Virus record (IMG/VR): IMGVR_UViG_3300005613_000050
Coordinates: 1-64,000 of that record
DNA: 64,000 nt
Strand: one strand, 5' to 3'
From: a virus
The notes under the pieces are model-generated. The model had not been told where the DNA came from. It did not search any database and worked only from the letters and a program-made list of their open reading frames with translations. Both the position numbers and the translations under genes were made by a program. Shown one piece after another: positions 1 to 8,575 of this stretch (positions are counted from its first letter, which is position 1; each line of letters opens with the position of its first letter).

Positions 1-1
1 C

Positions 2-694
2 TGTCTTGTCAACAATGAAATTCCCTGCATTATTTTTGACGGGAGCGAAGAAGACGCCATGTTATTGGCACTCAATGACAAAGGCACTGGCACCGATGAA
101 AAAGAACTGTACGACATCGAAAACGCTATTGTGCAGGTGTATTTGGCGAAGAAGTTGAGTTATAGCAAAATGTGCGAGTACTTCTTCTTCAAAGCGCGTG
201 ATTTGCTGTATCGCATTTCACCGAGCGCGAAAGAAGCGCGCCTTGACCTTGCCGAAGTCAAGCGCAAGGCGGGTGGAAAGTTTCAAGCCCTGTACCGTAT
301 CAGTCAACTTGAAAAGCCCATTCGTGACTATTGGCACCAAGAAAATGTAGACGGTGTCAAGAAGGGTAAAGTTGTTACGGGCGCGACCGTCAAAAAACTT
401 CTGGAGATCAAAGACCCAGAAAGCCAAGTCGAATTGTTTGAGCAGATCAAACAAGCCACACACGAAGCGGCAGCCGTTGAGACAGCCGCCGCCGTACCTA
501 ATCGCCTAACGGCTAAAATCTTGACAGACTTCCCCGCACGGAGCGAGACACTACAGGCTTTTCTAGACCTATGCCGCAAGCCCGAGCGACCCGAGAACTG
601 GCAGGACGGAGACATCGACCCCCTGAAGCGTGACGCAGAGGCTTTGCTTGCCGCTCTGGATGCTGAATACATGGCACGGGAGCAAGAGGCATAA
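2..694 (+). CDS. ParB-like protein, 5' end cut by window edge
   Basis: The frame is open from the window edge, so the N-terminus is missing. The visible start reads like the core of a ParB/RepB/Spo0J N-terminal domain (IPCIIFDGSEEDAMLLALND), followed by a helical region typical of the ParB helix-turn-helix linker. The C-terminal half is alanine and glutamate rich and ends in a charged helix. Base use is richer in G and C than most of the window and resembles the ParB-like gene at 39687 and the coat gene. A strong terminator follows at once. Family call is moderate. Whether it binds DNA sites, acts as a nuclease or regulates cannot be told from the fragment. Confidence 0.6.
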   Translation, partial: CLVNNEIPCIIFDGSEEDAMLLALNDKGTGTDEKELYDIENAIVQVYLAKKLSYSKMCEYFFFKARDLLYRISPSAKEARLDLAEVKRKAGGKFQALYRISQLEKPIRDYWHQENVDGVKKGKVVTGATVKKLLEIKDPESQVELFEQIKQATHEAAAVETAAAVPNRLTAKILTDFPARSETLQAFLDLCRKPERPENWQDGDIDPLKRDAEALLAALDAEYMAREQEA

Positions 695-708
695 GGCTAT
701 TCGACAAA

Positions 709-742
709 GGCAATGGGGCATTGTGCCCCATTGCCTCTTTTT
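709..742 (+). terminator. Rho-independent terminator after the ParB-like gene
   Basis: A perfect 12-bp stem (GGCAATGGGGCA with its complement), a 3-base loop and a TCTTTTT tract lie 15 bases after the stop codon. A partial copy of the dispersed palindrome follows (TTTACTAACTCAA at 745). Confidence 0.9.
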
Positions 743-774
743 AGTTTACTAACTCAATACTGGAGACAATACCA

Positions 775-996
775 ATGATCAGCACTCAAACGACCTACCA
801 AGCTTTAAAGCTCTACATCGCTATCAACCTAGCCACAATGGACAAAATACCACTTGTTAAACAACTACAATGTCGCGCCGTAATTATCAAGATGATAGAT
901 ACCGCTTTTGCCCGTGACGATATAACCTATTCCCAAGCCTTTGAGTTATCGGACAAGCTGCACGGTGCTACAATCACTACCCGACCTACCCCATAA
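775..996 (+). CDS. Small hypothetical protein (73 aa)
   Basis: Unrecognised, mostly helical and mildly basic. Its upstream context is a weak GGAG about ten bases before the ATG. It stands alone between two hairpins, and its stop codon lies in the loop of the following hairpin (984-1006). No signal peptide or membrane segment is visible. Real-gene status rests on length, isolation and a plausible ribosome site. Confidence 0.55.
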   Translation: MISTQTTYQALKLYIAINLATMDKIPLVKQLQCRAVIIKMIDTAFARDDITYSQAFELSDKLHGATITTRPTP

Positions 997-1006
997 TGGG
1001 GTAGGT
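984..1006 (+). terminator. Hairpin with stop codon in its loop
   Basis: A 10-bp perfect stem (ACCTACCCCA and its complement) has the three loop bases TAA, which are the stop codon of the 775 gene. No T tract follows, so it may be a weak terminator or an mRNA-stabilising end. Confidence 0.5.
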
Positions 1007-1092
1007 GCATCAATTCCAGATTCATGCGGTCGATATTCTAAAAAAATCGGACACCCTCCACTGACTGTCATTTTTCTATATTTATAGAACCC

Positions 1093-1185
1093 AAGCTACA
1101 AGAACCGTAGAATATAATATTATAAGCTGCAAGAACCGTAGAACATAATATTATAAGCTCTAAGAACCGTAGAACATAATATTAT
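1093..1185. repeat. Three tandem 31-bp iterons
   Basis: Units at 1093-1123, 1124-1154 and 1155-1185 share the core AAGAACCGTAGAA followed by an AT-rich ATAATATTAT end, with only a few differences. A short run of CTCTAACA repeats follows (about 1187-1205). The stretch 997-1384 has no gene: it holds these iterons, a terminator, the promoter at 1302 and its flanking operators. Iterons in an AT-rich gap could be a replication origin or a regulator array. The sequence alone does not decide. Confidence 0.85.
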
Positions 1186-1226
1186 AAACTCTAACACTCT
1201 AACACCCTAAAGTTACTAACTTAAAG

Positions 1227-1260
1227 GACCTTTAAGCCTGAACAGCTAAAAGGTCTTTTT
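1227..1260 (+). terminator. Terminator upstream of the packaging operon promoter
   Basis: A GACCTTT/AAAGGTC stem with an inner AGC/GCT pairing is followed by TTTTT. It sits directly after a copy of the dispersed palindrome (1210-1222) and would insulate the promoter at 1302 from upstream transcription. Confidence 0.75.
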
Positions 1261-1269
1261 CGTCGAAAA
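1257..1269. promoter_or_regulatory. Operator-like palindrome, left copy
   Basis: TTTTCGTCGAAAA is a near-perfect palindrome with a free centre base. Its exact inverted partner lies at 1356-1368. The two copies bracket the promoter at 1302-1330, an arrangement typical of looping repressor sites. It overlaps the T tract of the preceding terminator. Confidence 0.55.
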
Positions 1270-1301
1270 ATTTGATAAAATATTCTGAAAAAAGATTTCA
1301 C

Positions 1302-1330
1302 TTTGACCCTGAAATATGCTATTATATAAT
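1302..1330 (+). promoter_or_regulatory. Sigma-70-like promoter of the structural operon
   Basis: TTTGAC, a 17-base spacer and TATAAT. The spacer and -10 region share ATATGCTATTATATA with the promoter at 39198 and ATATGCTAT with the one at 38880 on the minus strand, so these form a phage promoter family. Transcription should begin near 1337 and enter the terminase genes. Confidence 0.8.
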
Positions 1331-1355
1331 GTAGAGATAAGCAGTTTTATCGGAC

Positions 1356-1368
1356 TTTTCGACGAAAA
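1356..1368. promoter_or_regulatory. Operator-like palindrome, right copy
   Basis: TTTTCGACGAAAA is the inverted match of 1257-1269. It lies just after the expected transcription start and before the ribosome site of the 1385 gene, where a bound protein would block elongation. Confidence 0.55.
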
Positions 1369-1384
1369 GGAGTTAATAACTCAT

Positions 1385-1933
1385 ATGGCTAGATTAAGTA
1401 GTTTATCCCAAACCAATAGACCCTATAAATTAGAGATCACAAACTATGATGATCCCGAATGTTGCACCGCTATAAACAGAGATACTAATCGCCGTTGTAC
1501 TTATAAGTGTGAGGAAGGTTCAGCCTTTTGCCCTAAACACAATAGAGGACAAAAAGCCAAGAACCTACGAAACTATCGCTTAAGTCAATTAACATGTCAG
1601 CGCGTAGGAGAGTTCGCAACAAACCCAGAGATCAAGAGCCTAAGAGAAGAGATCGGTATCACTCGTATGGTTTTAGAAAAGATTCTTAATATGTGCGAAG
1701 ACGAACAAGATATTGTATTGAACTCTGCTCAAATTGCGAATATGGTAGATAAAGTTGATAAGCTCGTAAATAGTTGCAACAAGCTAGAGATTCAGAATGA
1801 CCAATTATTAGACCGTGGTAAAATCATAGCCTTAGCCGATGGTATCTTACGGATTTTAACTGATGAATTGAATGACGAAAAGAAAATTGGAGTGATCGCC
1901 TCTAGGATGGGCGAGTTACTAACTCAAGGATAA
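1385..1933 (+). CDS. Putative terminase small subunit
   Basis: The 182-aa product precedes the large terminase by three bases, the usual place for the DNA-recognising small subunit. Residues near 20-55 carry a likely zinc site, with CC, then C, C, C and H spaced as in a small treble-clef finger (FCPKHNRG). The rest is helical and could oligomerise. I chose ATG 1385 because AGGAG lies at 1368-1372. The dispersed palindrome GAGTTAATAACTC sits exactly between that ribosome site and the start, sharing the GAG. Another copy ends the gene and encodes ELLTQ. The function is inferred from position only. Confidence 0.55.
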   Translation: MARLSSLSQTNRPYKLEITNYDDPECCTAINRDTNRRCTYKCEEGSAFCPKHNRGQKAKNLRNYRLSQLTCQRVGEFATNPEIKSLREEIGITRMVLEKILNMCEDEQDIVLNSAQIANMVDKVDKLVNSCNKLEIQNDQLLDRGKIIALADGILRILTDELNDEKKIGVIASRMGELLTQG

Positions 1934-1936
1934 CCT

Positions 1937-3559
1937 ATGCAAGATATATTTTTAGACAGAATAAGTAGTGGTCTGAAAAAGAAATCCATAACATCTTGCA
2001 GTCAGTGGAGCGAAAAATTTAGAGTTATGGGTAAACCTTACCCAGGACCTTGGAGCTTTAAATATCATCCTTGGCTCCGAGAGATGCAAGACTCTACAGC
2101 TATGTTTAATGTTGGTCAAAAAGCTGCACAGATGGGCTTCACAGAATGTGTCTTAAATAAAACTTTTTATGAGATGGATATAAACGGCGTCAGTTGTCTC
2201 TATGTTCTACCAACTAAGACACCAGATGCTTCTGACTTTAGTGCGTCACGTTTCGATCCTGCTAGAGAATTATCAGATTACCTGCAAAGACTATTTAGTG
2301 ATGTCAAGAACGTAGGACATAAACGTGCAGGAGCAGTTAATCTCTATATCCGTGGCAGCCGTTCAAGAGCAGGTCTTAAGTCCGTACCAGTAGGATTCTT
2401 GGTTCTTGATGAAGTTGCTGAAATGTGTCAAGAAAATATTCCGCTTGCGCTTGAACGTATGTCAGGTCAAGTAGATAAAATGTGTTGGGCTATTAGTACC
2501 CCGTTTATTGAGGGCGAAGATATTAATAAGCTCTATAATAAAAGCACTCAAGAACATTTTTTCTTTATTTGTCCTCATTGTGGTAGATTAACAGAACTTA
2601 TATTTCCTGAATGTTTTGTTTATACTGCTGAGAATCTTAAAGATTCTCATTACATATGTAAAGAGTGTCAACATATTCTTGAACATAAAGCTAAATGTGA
2701 TTGGTTAGCAACAGGGAGGTGGGTGCCTCAAAACACTTCATCTGACACAAGAGGTTTCCACGTTAATCAGATGTATAGTTCCGTAATTTCTCCAGCAGAA
2801 TTTGCGGTATTTTATAGGGACTCATTGACAAACGCCGCTGATGAGCAAGAATTTTATAATAGTAAGTTGGGCTTGCCCCACGAACCTGAGGGCGCAAGAG
2901 TAACAACAGAAGCTATTGAGAGTTGCATAACAAGTAGACGGAAATCTGAGTTACTAACTTATGATATTGTTACAATCGGTATTGACGTTGGTAAGTTTCT
3001 TCATTATGAGATTGATGGTTGGAAGTTCCCTGCAACTATGCAAACCTCTGATCTTAATATGGAAGCTAAATGCTTTTTGCTTGATGAAGGTCAGTTAGAT
3101 CATTTCGAGCAACTTGATGCCCTTATGTACAAGTACCAAATAAACTTTGGTATTATTGATGCGAACCCAGAACGGCGTAAAGCCTTTGAGTTCGCTATGC
3201 GTTTTTATGGTCATATTAAGCTTTGCTTCTACGGTCAAGGTATTAGTGGTAAACAAGTTTCAATAGGTAAAGAAGAAGAGCAAACAATAACCGTAGACCG
3301 TACAAGTTGGATGGATATGAGTTTAAGTAGATTCAGGAACCAAACAATCCAGCTACCTATGGATATTAGTATACAATATCGTAACCACATTAAAGCTCCT
3401 GTACGCATTATGGTTCCAGATAAAAATGGAAACACAGTTGCCAAATATAATGAGGGTAGTAAAGAGGATCACTTGGCTCATGCCCGTACTTACTCAGAGA
3501 TTGCTTTACAATTCGCCGCGTCTATAAACGTAAGTCAGGATATTACGGAGAATATATGA
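1937..3559 (+). CDS. Terminase large subunit, GpA-like
   Basis: Motor ATPase and nuclease that cuts and pumps phage DNA into proheads. Residues 62-70 (KAAQMGFTE) match the variant Walker A of GpA-type terminases, 155-160 (LVLDEV) the Walker B, and ISTP near 186-189 the coupling motif. A zinc pair follows (CPHC at 212-215, CKEC at 241-244). The C-terminal nuclease shows GIDVG with Asp350, IIDANPER and a DHLAHA segment. The 540-aa length is normal for the family. It overlaps the portal gene by four bases (ATGA), indicating translational coupling. Confidence 0.92.
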   Translation: MQDIFLDRISSGLKKKSITSCSQWSEKFRVMGKPYPGPWSFKYHPWLREMQDSTAMFNVGQKAAQMGFTECVLNKTFYEMDINGVSCLYVLPTKTPDASDFSASRFDPARELSDYLQRLFSDVKNVGHKRAGAVNLYIRGSRSRAGLKSVPVGFLVLDEVAEMCQENIPLALERMSGQVDKMCWAISTPFIEGEDINKLYNKSTQEHFFFICPHCGRLTELIFPECFVYTAENLKDSHYICKECQHILEHKAKCDWLATGRWVPQNTSSDTRGFHVNQMYSSVISPAEFAVFYRDSLTNAADEQEFYNSKLGLPHEPEGARVTTEAIESCITSRRKSELLTYDIVTIGIDVGKFLHYEIDGWKFPATMQTSDLNMEAKCFLLDEGQLDHFEQLDALMYKYQINFGIIDANPERRKAFEFAMRFYGHIKLCFYGQGISGKQVSIGKEEEQTITVDRTSWMDMSLSRFRNQTIQLPMDISIQYRNHIKAPVRIMVPDKNGNTVAKYNEGSKEDHLAHARTYSEIALQFAASINVSQDITENI

Positions 3560-5226
3560 ATATTTCAGATATGACACATCCAGATTATGACGCTAATGTA
3601 GAGCTTTGGAAGAAATGGCGTTTAGTCTATAAGGGCGGTAAAGACTTCATAGATACTTATCTTAAGAAATTCTCTAACCGTGAAGATGCTACTGATTTTA
3701 GTACACGTAAAGAGATAACTTACTGTCCTGCTCACGCGAAAAGCACTGTTAATGAGGTTAAGAACAGTATTTTTCAACGTATGGTAGATGTAAGTAGGGT
3801 GGGTGGACCAAAAAGCTACCAGAACAAGATTCAAGGTTTAAATGGTGGTGTAGACCAAGAATCAAAAAATATGAATACTTTTATCGGTACAGATGTTTTA
3901 CCTGATCTATTATCTATTGGTAAGGTAGGTGTTTATGTTGATATGCCTAATAACGTAGGCTTAACACTCAAAGATAGTAAGGGTAAAGAGCCTTATCTTT
4001 ATAAGTATAAAGCCGAAGATATTTTATCTTGGACATATGAATCTAGAAATAATGTTAAAGTTTTGACGACATTATTACTCAGAGATACTGTTGATGTTAT
4101 TGATGAGTCAACAGGTCTTACAACTGGTACTGAATATAATTATCGTCTCTACAGATTAATGGATAATTATGTTACAGTACAATTTTATAATGATGATGAG
4201 GATGAGGATGGTGAGTTACTAACTCTAGATATACCCGCTATACCTTTTGTTATTTTTTCTCTGACTCAAAGCCTATTAGTTGATGTTGATAATTATCAGG
4301 TTGCTCTCCTTAATATGGAAAGTTCTGACGTTAATTATTCGCTGAAAAGTAATTTTCCTTTTTATACAGAACAGTATGATAATAGAGCAACAAGCATACA
4401 TCTTAAACCTACTTTTAGTAAGAATACTGATACAGGTGAGAATACAACATTAGGTGCATCTAAGTCTAATGAGGTACAGGTGGGTGAATCAAAAGGTCGT
4501 AGGTATCCAAAAGATACAGAACGTCCTGGCTTTATTCATCCTTCTTCTGAACCGCTTAAAGCAAGTATGGATAAAGAAGAAAAAATTAAACTTGACATTA
4601 GAACCTTAATAAACCTTAATATCAGTAATTTAACTAATAGCCGTGCTTCGGCTGACTCTAAAGAGATTGATGAACATAGTTTAGAGGCTGGTCTTAGTTA
4701 TATTGGTTTAGAGCTAGAGCAGGGTGAACGTCTTATTGCTCAATACTGGGCAGCTTATACAAAAGAAGAAGCAGCTGTAGTTAGTTACCCAAATAACTAT
4801 AGTTTGAGAAGTGATGAGGAACGTATTGAGGAAGGCAAGCGTTTAGCAGAATTGATTAAAACAGTACCTTCACTCACATTCAAGAAAGAAATTCTTAAAC
4901 AGATTGTTTATGTTGTTATTGGGACAAAAATTTCTTATGAAAAGCTTCAAGAAATTTTTGACCAAATTGACGCTGCTAAAGTTGTTATTCAAGACCCTGA
5001 AACAATTAAGGAGCATATTGAGCTTTGCTTAATATCTGCTGAGACAGTTTCTCAAGCTCTCGGTTATGAGTCTGGAGAAACTGAGAAAGCCAAAGAAGAA
5101 CACGCCGAACGTGCAGCACGTATTGTTACAGCACAACAGGCAGCAACATACAATAATCTCGATAAACGTACAGAAACAGGCTTAGACGTAACTGTTAAAG
5201 ATAAGACAAGAGGGGAGGGACAATGA
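3556..5226 (+). CDS. Portal protein, DUF4055-like
   Basis: The 556-aa product would form the dodecameric ring at the packaging vertex. The N-terminus (YKGGKDFIDTYLKKF, then REDATDF and RKEITYCPAHAK) matches the start of DUF4055 phage proteins, which occupy the portal slot. The middle has the beta-rich clip and wing pattern, and the C-terminus is a long charged helical barrel. It lies between terminase and the connector gene and overlaps both by four bases. A copy of the dispersed palindrome lies in frame at 4213 (ELLTL). Confidence 0.8.
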   Translation: MNISDMTHPDYDANVELWKKWRLVYKGGKDFIDTYLKKFSNREDATDFSTRKEITYCPAHAKSTVNEVKNSIFQRMVDVSRVGGPKSYQNKIQGLNGGVDQESKNMNTFIGTDVLPDLLSIGKVGVYVDMPNNVGLTLKDSKGKEPYLYKYKAEDILSWTYESRNNVKVLTTLLLRDTVDVIDESTGLTTGTEYNYRLYRLMDNYVTVQFYNDDEDEDGELLTLDIPAIPFVIFSLTQSLLVDVDNYQVALLNMESSDVNYSLKSNFPFYTEQYDNRATSIHLKPTFSKNTDTGENTTLGASKSNEVQVGESKGRRYPKDTERPGFIHPSSEPLKASMDKEEKIKLDIRTLINLNISNLTNSRASADSKEIDEHSLEAGLSYIGLELEQGERLIAQYWAAYTKEEAAVVSYPNNYSLRSDEERIEEGKRLAELIKTVPSLTFKKEILKQIVYVVIGTKISYEKLQEIFDQIDAAKVVIQDPETIKEHIELCLISAETVSQALGYESGETEKAKEEHAERAARIVTAQQAATYNNLDKRTETGLDVTVKDKTRGEGQ

Positions 5227-5672
5227 CACCCTATATAACAGAAGAAGATGCAGATGCTTATTTTGATGAACGATTAAGAACAAGCCCTTGGGATGATACA
5301 ACAGAGAGTAGTGGTGATAGGTTAAGAGCTTTAAAAGAAGCGACAAGACTTATTGATAGGTTAAACTTTAAAGGTGATAAAACGTCTTCAACACAAGAAC
5401 GGGAGTTCCCCAGAGAGGAGGAAACAACAGTACCTACAGACATACAATATGCGTGTGCGGAAATTGCTTTAAAACTATTAGATGATTTTGATCCAGACAT
5501 GGAGGTTGAGAACCTTGGGATTGTGTCTCAAGGAATCTCAACAGTAAAATCTACCTATGACCGTTCATATGTAATGGATCATTTGAGAGCGGGTATACCA
5601 AGTGCAACAGCTTGGAGTTATCTTGTACCTTATCTTGCTGATTCAAATGCAATAAACGTGAATAGGGTTTAG
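5223..5672 (+). CDS. Head-tail connector / DnaT-like phage protein
   Basis: The 149-aa product begins TPYITEEDADAYFDERL and is helical, like the phage adaptor proteins often labelled DnaT-like ssDNA-binding. In this position (after portal, before scaffold) it most likely forms the adaptor ring under the portal. Overlap with portal by ATGA suggests coupled translation. The DnaT-like label is a database habit. A replication role is not supported by the neighbourhood. Confidence 0.65.
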   Translation: MTPYITEEDADAYFDERLRTSPWDDTTESSGDRLRALKEATRLIDRLNFKGDKTSSTQEREFPREEETTVPTDIQYACAEIALKLLDDFDPDMEVENLGIVSQGISTVKSTYDRSYVMDHLRAGIPSATAWSYLVPYLADSNAINVNRV

Positions 5673-5685
5673 TAAGGAGAAAGAA

Positions 5686-6453
5686 ATGGAATTTTTGAGT
5701 TACCAAATCAAGTGGGTTGGCGAGGATCAGGAACCGAATCAGGAACCGAATCAGGAACCGAATCAGGAACCGAATCAGGAACCTAAAAATAAGACCTACA
5801 GTCAAGCTGAGTTTGATAAACATATGGCAGGTTTACGCCGTAAAAATGAATCTCAAGTTGAAGCTATGTCTAAAGAACTTGAGACTCTTAAAGAACGCAG
5901 TAACCTAACAACCCAAGAACGTGCTGATTTGGAGACTCGTCTTGAGACTCTTAAAGAGGAATCAATGACGAAAGAGCAAAAACTTAATAAGCAGTTGAAG
6001 AAAGTCGATACTGAGTGGGCAAATAAGTTTAAGACTCTTGAAGAGAAACATAATGATCTCAGTAACCGCTATGAGAATGAAACAATTAACCGTGCAATTA
6101 CTAATGCAGCAATAGACGGCGATGCGTTTTCCCCCGAACAAATTGTCGCTATCCTGCGTCCTACCACTCAGTTAATTCCTGAGTTGGGTGAGAATAAAGA
6201 ACCTACCGGTAATTTGCTTACTATTGCAAACTTTACTGGGATTGATGAAGAAGGTAACACTGTAACAGAGAAATTACCCGTACAAGAAGCTGTTAAACGG
6301 ATGCGAGAGATGCCGGAAAAATATGGTAATCTCTTTAAATCCGATTCCTCTTCTGGTGTGGGGCGTGGTAACAGTAATAATAATACAGACGATGATGCAA
6401 AATATAGTGGCGACATGAACTCATTCATGCGCCGTAGGAAAAAAGAAAGGTAA
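5686..6453 (+). CDS. Scaffold protein
   Basis: The 255-aa product is highly charged and coiled-coil through residues 45-140, and sits just before the coat gene, the normal scaffold slot. Near the N-terminus a tandem QEPN repeat (12-bp units) makes a flexible acidic linker. The C-terminus is basic (MRRRKKER), as in scaffold tails that touch coat protein. It starts MEFLSYQIKWVG, almost the same as the coat protein start, and at DNA level this includes a variant palindrome (GAGTTACCAAATC). Confidence 0.8.
   Translation: MEFLSYQIKWVGEDQEPNQEPNQEPNQEPNQEPKNKTYSQAEFDKHMAGLRRKNESQVEAMSKELETLKERSNLTTQERADLETRLETLKEESMTKEQKLNKQLKKVDTEWANKFKTLEEKHNDLSNRYENETINRAITNAAIDGDAFSPEQIVAILRPTTQLIPELGENKEPTGNLLTIANFTGIDEEGNTVTEKLPVQEAVKRMREMPEKYGNLFKSDSSSGVGRGNSNNNTDDDAKYSGDMNSFMRRRKKER
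5725..5785 (+). repeat. 12-bp tandem repeat (QEPN codons)
   Basis: Five near-identical units of the type CAGGAACCGAAT lie in frame in the scaffold gene and encode Gln-Glu-Pro-Asn repeats. Slippage at this array would change linker length without breaking the frame. Confidence 0.9.
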
Positions 6454-6459
6454 TAAAAT

Positions 6460-7848
6460 ATGAAGACTTTGAGTTACCAAATCAAATGGATCGGTGCTAA
6501 TGACGTAGATGCGCTTGTTCCCGAAAAATGGGCGATGGAAGGTCTTGCTCTGCTTCACGAGAATATGGTTGTTAAGCACCTTGTTCACACTGATTATAGT
6601 AATGAGATTCAGCGTGAAGGCGATACCGTAAACACCCGTAAACCGAGCACCTTTACTGCTATCCGTAAGACTGATGCAGATACGGTCACGGTTCAGGATG
6701 CTACTGTAACGAATATTCCTGTCCTCCTCGATCAGCACCTGCACACTTCGTTCCTTATTAAGGATGGCGAAGAGAGTAAGTCGATGAAGGATCTCGTTGC
6801 TGAGTTCCTGCAACCTGCTATGCTTAGTATTGCTTCTCGCGTCGATCTCATGCTTCTTGGTCAGTTTCCGCGCTTTATGTCTAATGCTGCGGGTAGCCTT
6901 GGTACGCTGACTTCAACGACTGCGAAACAACGTATTCTTTCTGCCCGTCAGGTCATGAATGATCTTAATGTTCCTGTTCAAGATCGTAACATGATTTGGA
7001 ATACTGCTTCGGAAACGTCTGTACTTGATACCGACTTGTTCTTGAGTGCTGAACGTGTTGGTGATGATGGTACGGCTCTCCGTGATGCGAGTCTTGGTAA
7101 GAAGCTTGGTTTCAACCACTTCATGTGTCAGAACATGGCGAACATTGCTACTGGTTCGACTGCTGTGACTGGTGCTGTGAATAAGAGTGGTGGTTATGCT
7201 GCTGCAAGCACAACTATTGTTGTTGATGGTTTCAGTGCTGCCATTACTGCCGGTTCTTATGTGACAATCGCTGGTGATATGATTCCTCGCCGTGTTGCTT
7301 CGACTGTTGGTGGTGCAACCCCGACGACTATTGTTCTTGCTACTGGTCTGACGAGTGCTGTCGCTAATGATGCAGTTGTGACTGTCTATACTCCGGGCGC
7401 TGTGAATCTCAGTGGCGGTTATGCTGTTGGTTATGGTGGTAAGATTGCAGTTGATGGTTTCACTATTGCACCGAAAACTGGTCAGATTATTGCATTCGGT
7501 GACAGCACGACCACTGATTATTACACTGTTATGGCGGCGACGACCACTCAGATTGAGCTTGATCGTCCTCTGGCTACTGCTATCAGTAATGATGATGCAG
7601 TCTGTGTCGGTCCTGCGGGAGAATACAACTTCTTCTTCCGGCGTAATGCGATCTCGTTCGTGAACCGTCCTCTTGCTCTGCCCCGTACTAATGCAGGTGC
7701 TTTGAGTGCAGTCATGGACTATGAAGGTATTGCGCTTCGTATCGTTATCACTTATGATGGTGATAAGCAGGGTCACTTGGTCACGTGTGATACCCTCTGT
7801 GGTGTTGCACAATATGATAGTGATGAAGGTGGCGTATTGTTCGGTTAA
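6460..7848 (+). CDS. Major capsid protein, P22 coat-like
   Basis: The 462-aa product builds the head shell. The N-terminal region (EGLALLHENMVVKHLVHTDY, then a long helix and LLDQHLHTSFLIKD) and the domain order match the P22 gp5 coat family. An Ig-like or beta-rich insertion is seen around residues 235-360 (repeated VDGF and GGYA segments). Codon use is GC-richer and more uniform than in the neighbours, as expected for the most expressed protein. The first ten codons encode MKTLSYQIKW, shared with the scaffold gene. A terminator follows directly. Confidence 0.85.
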   Translation: MKTLSYQIKWIGANDVDALVPEKWAMEGLALLHENMVVKHLVHTDYSNEIQREGDTVNTRKPSTFTAIRKTDADTVTVQDATVTNIPVLLDQHLHTSFLIKDGEESKSMKDLVAEFLQPAMLSIASRVDLMLLGQFPRFMSNAAGSLGTLTSTTAKQRILSARQVMNDLNVPVQDRNMIWNTASETSVLDTDLFLSAERVGDDGTALRDASLGKKLGFNHFMCQNMANIATGSTAVTGAVNKSGGYAAASTTIVVDGFSAAITAGSYVTIAGDMIPRRVASTVGGATPTTIVLATGLTSAVANDAVVTVYTPGAVNLSGGYAVGYGGKIAVDGFTIAPKTGQIIAFGDSTTTDYYTVMAATTTQIELDRPLATAISNDDAVCVGPAGEYNFFFRRNAISFVNRPLALPRTNAGALSAVMDYEGIALRIVITYDGDKQGHLVTCDTLCGVAQYDSDEGGVLFG

Positions 7849-7860
7849 GTTACTAACTCA

Positions 7861-7897
7861 GATAGGGGAGTCTTTAAGACTCCCCTATCTACTTTTA
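7861..7897 (+). terminator. Terminator after the coat gene
   Basis: A 12- to 14-bp stem, GATAGGGGAGTC and its complement, is followed by TACTTTT. It lies immediately after a dispersed palindrome copy (7847-7859) that contains the stop region of the coat gene. It should give high coat mRNA with reduced readthrough into the neck genes. Confidence 0.85.
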
Positions 7898-7908
7898 AGG
7901 ATATAACA

Positions 7909-8331
7909 ATGTCTGATTATTTATATAAAAGATCAGCACGTAAAATATTATACAGATTATCACGGCAGTACGGCACACAAGTAACATTCTCTCGTATTTT
8001 AAGCAAAACAAAAGATTTTGAAACAGGTGAATTTGTATATACAACTGAAGCAGAGACAGTAAAACGAGGTATATTACTTCCTTTGAAAATGAGTTCGTTA
8101 TACTCGTATGATCTAACTTTCTTAGCTGCAAATAAAAACTTCCAATATGGGGCTAATTACGATGCGGGTTTACGATATATAATTATAGATCAGCGAGATA
8201 TAACATTTGATGTTGGGCTACAGGAGTTTTGTTATATTGGTAGCATAAAGTATGAGGTATTATCTTTTGAAGATTTTGCGCCTTCAATAGCTCAAATTGC
8301 ACGTATAAGACTGACACAGAATAGGGAGTAA
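7909..8331 (+). CDS. Putative head closure / neck protein
   Basis: The 140-aa product is beta-rich in its second half (YIIIDQRDITF, FCYIGSIKYEVLSFEDF) and lies between coat and tail genes, where head-completion proteins are encoded. AAGGA stands nine bases upstream. No catalytic motif is visible, and the assignment is from position and size only. Confidence 0.5.
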   Translation: MSDYLYKRSARKILYRLSRQYGTQVTFSRILSKTKDFETGEFVYTTEAETVKRGILLPLKMSSLYSYDLTFLAANKNFQYGANYDAGLRYIIIDQRDITFDVGLQEFCYIGSIKYEVLSFEDFAPSIAQIARIRLTQNRE

Positions 8332-8334
8332 CAA

Positions 8335-8550
8335 ATGGAAATATTTTTTGGTTTAGCTTCAACAATAATTTTGGGGCTTATTGCAGTTATATATGCTAAT
8401 TTAAATTCCAATGTTAAACAACTTTGGAAAGTTTTAGACGACATAAAATATGAATTTGCAAAATTGAGTAAGGCTCTTGTTGAACAAGAACTCCAAAATG
8501 AAAAACGTTTTGTAACGAAAGAAGAATGTAAGAGTTGTCGTGGGGATTGA
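8335..8550 (+). CDS. Small single-pass membrane protein
   Basis: The 71-aa product has one hydrophobic helix (residues 3-22) followed by a charged helix and a C-terminal CKSC pair (KEECKSCRGD). A similar ending (QEDCKSC) occurs in the protein encoded at 25667. Role unknown. The gene ends at a dispersed palindrome (8549-8561) placed just before the next ribosome site. Confidence 0.6.
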   Translation: MEIFFGLASTIILGLIAVIYANLNSNVKQLWKVLDDIKYEFAKLSKALVEQELQNEKRFVTKEECKSCRGD

Positions 8551-8575
8551 GTTATTAACTTAAGGAGTAAACAAT

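Noticed and set aside
1093-1185. The three 31-bp repeats as a CRISPR array
   Set aside because: The units are directly adjacent with no variable spacers between them, and no cas genes are near.
5223-5672. DnaT-like label taken as a replication role
   Set aside because: The gene sits between portal and scaffold, so a head-tail adaptor is far more likely.
6913-7812. Long minus-strand frame of 299 codons opposite the coat gene
   Set aside because: It is a shadow of the strongly codon-biased coat gene; its product is serine-, threonine- and arginine-rich without motifs and has no ribosome site.
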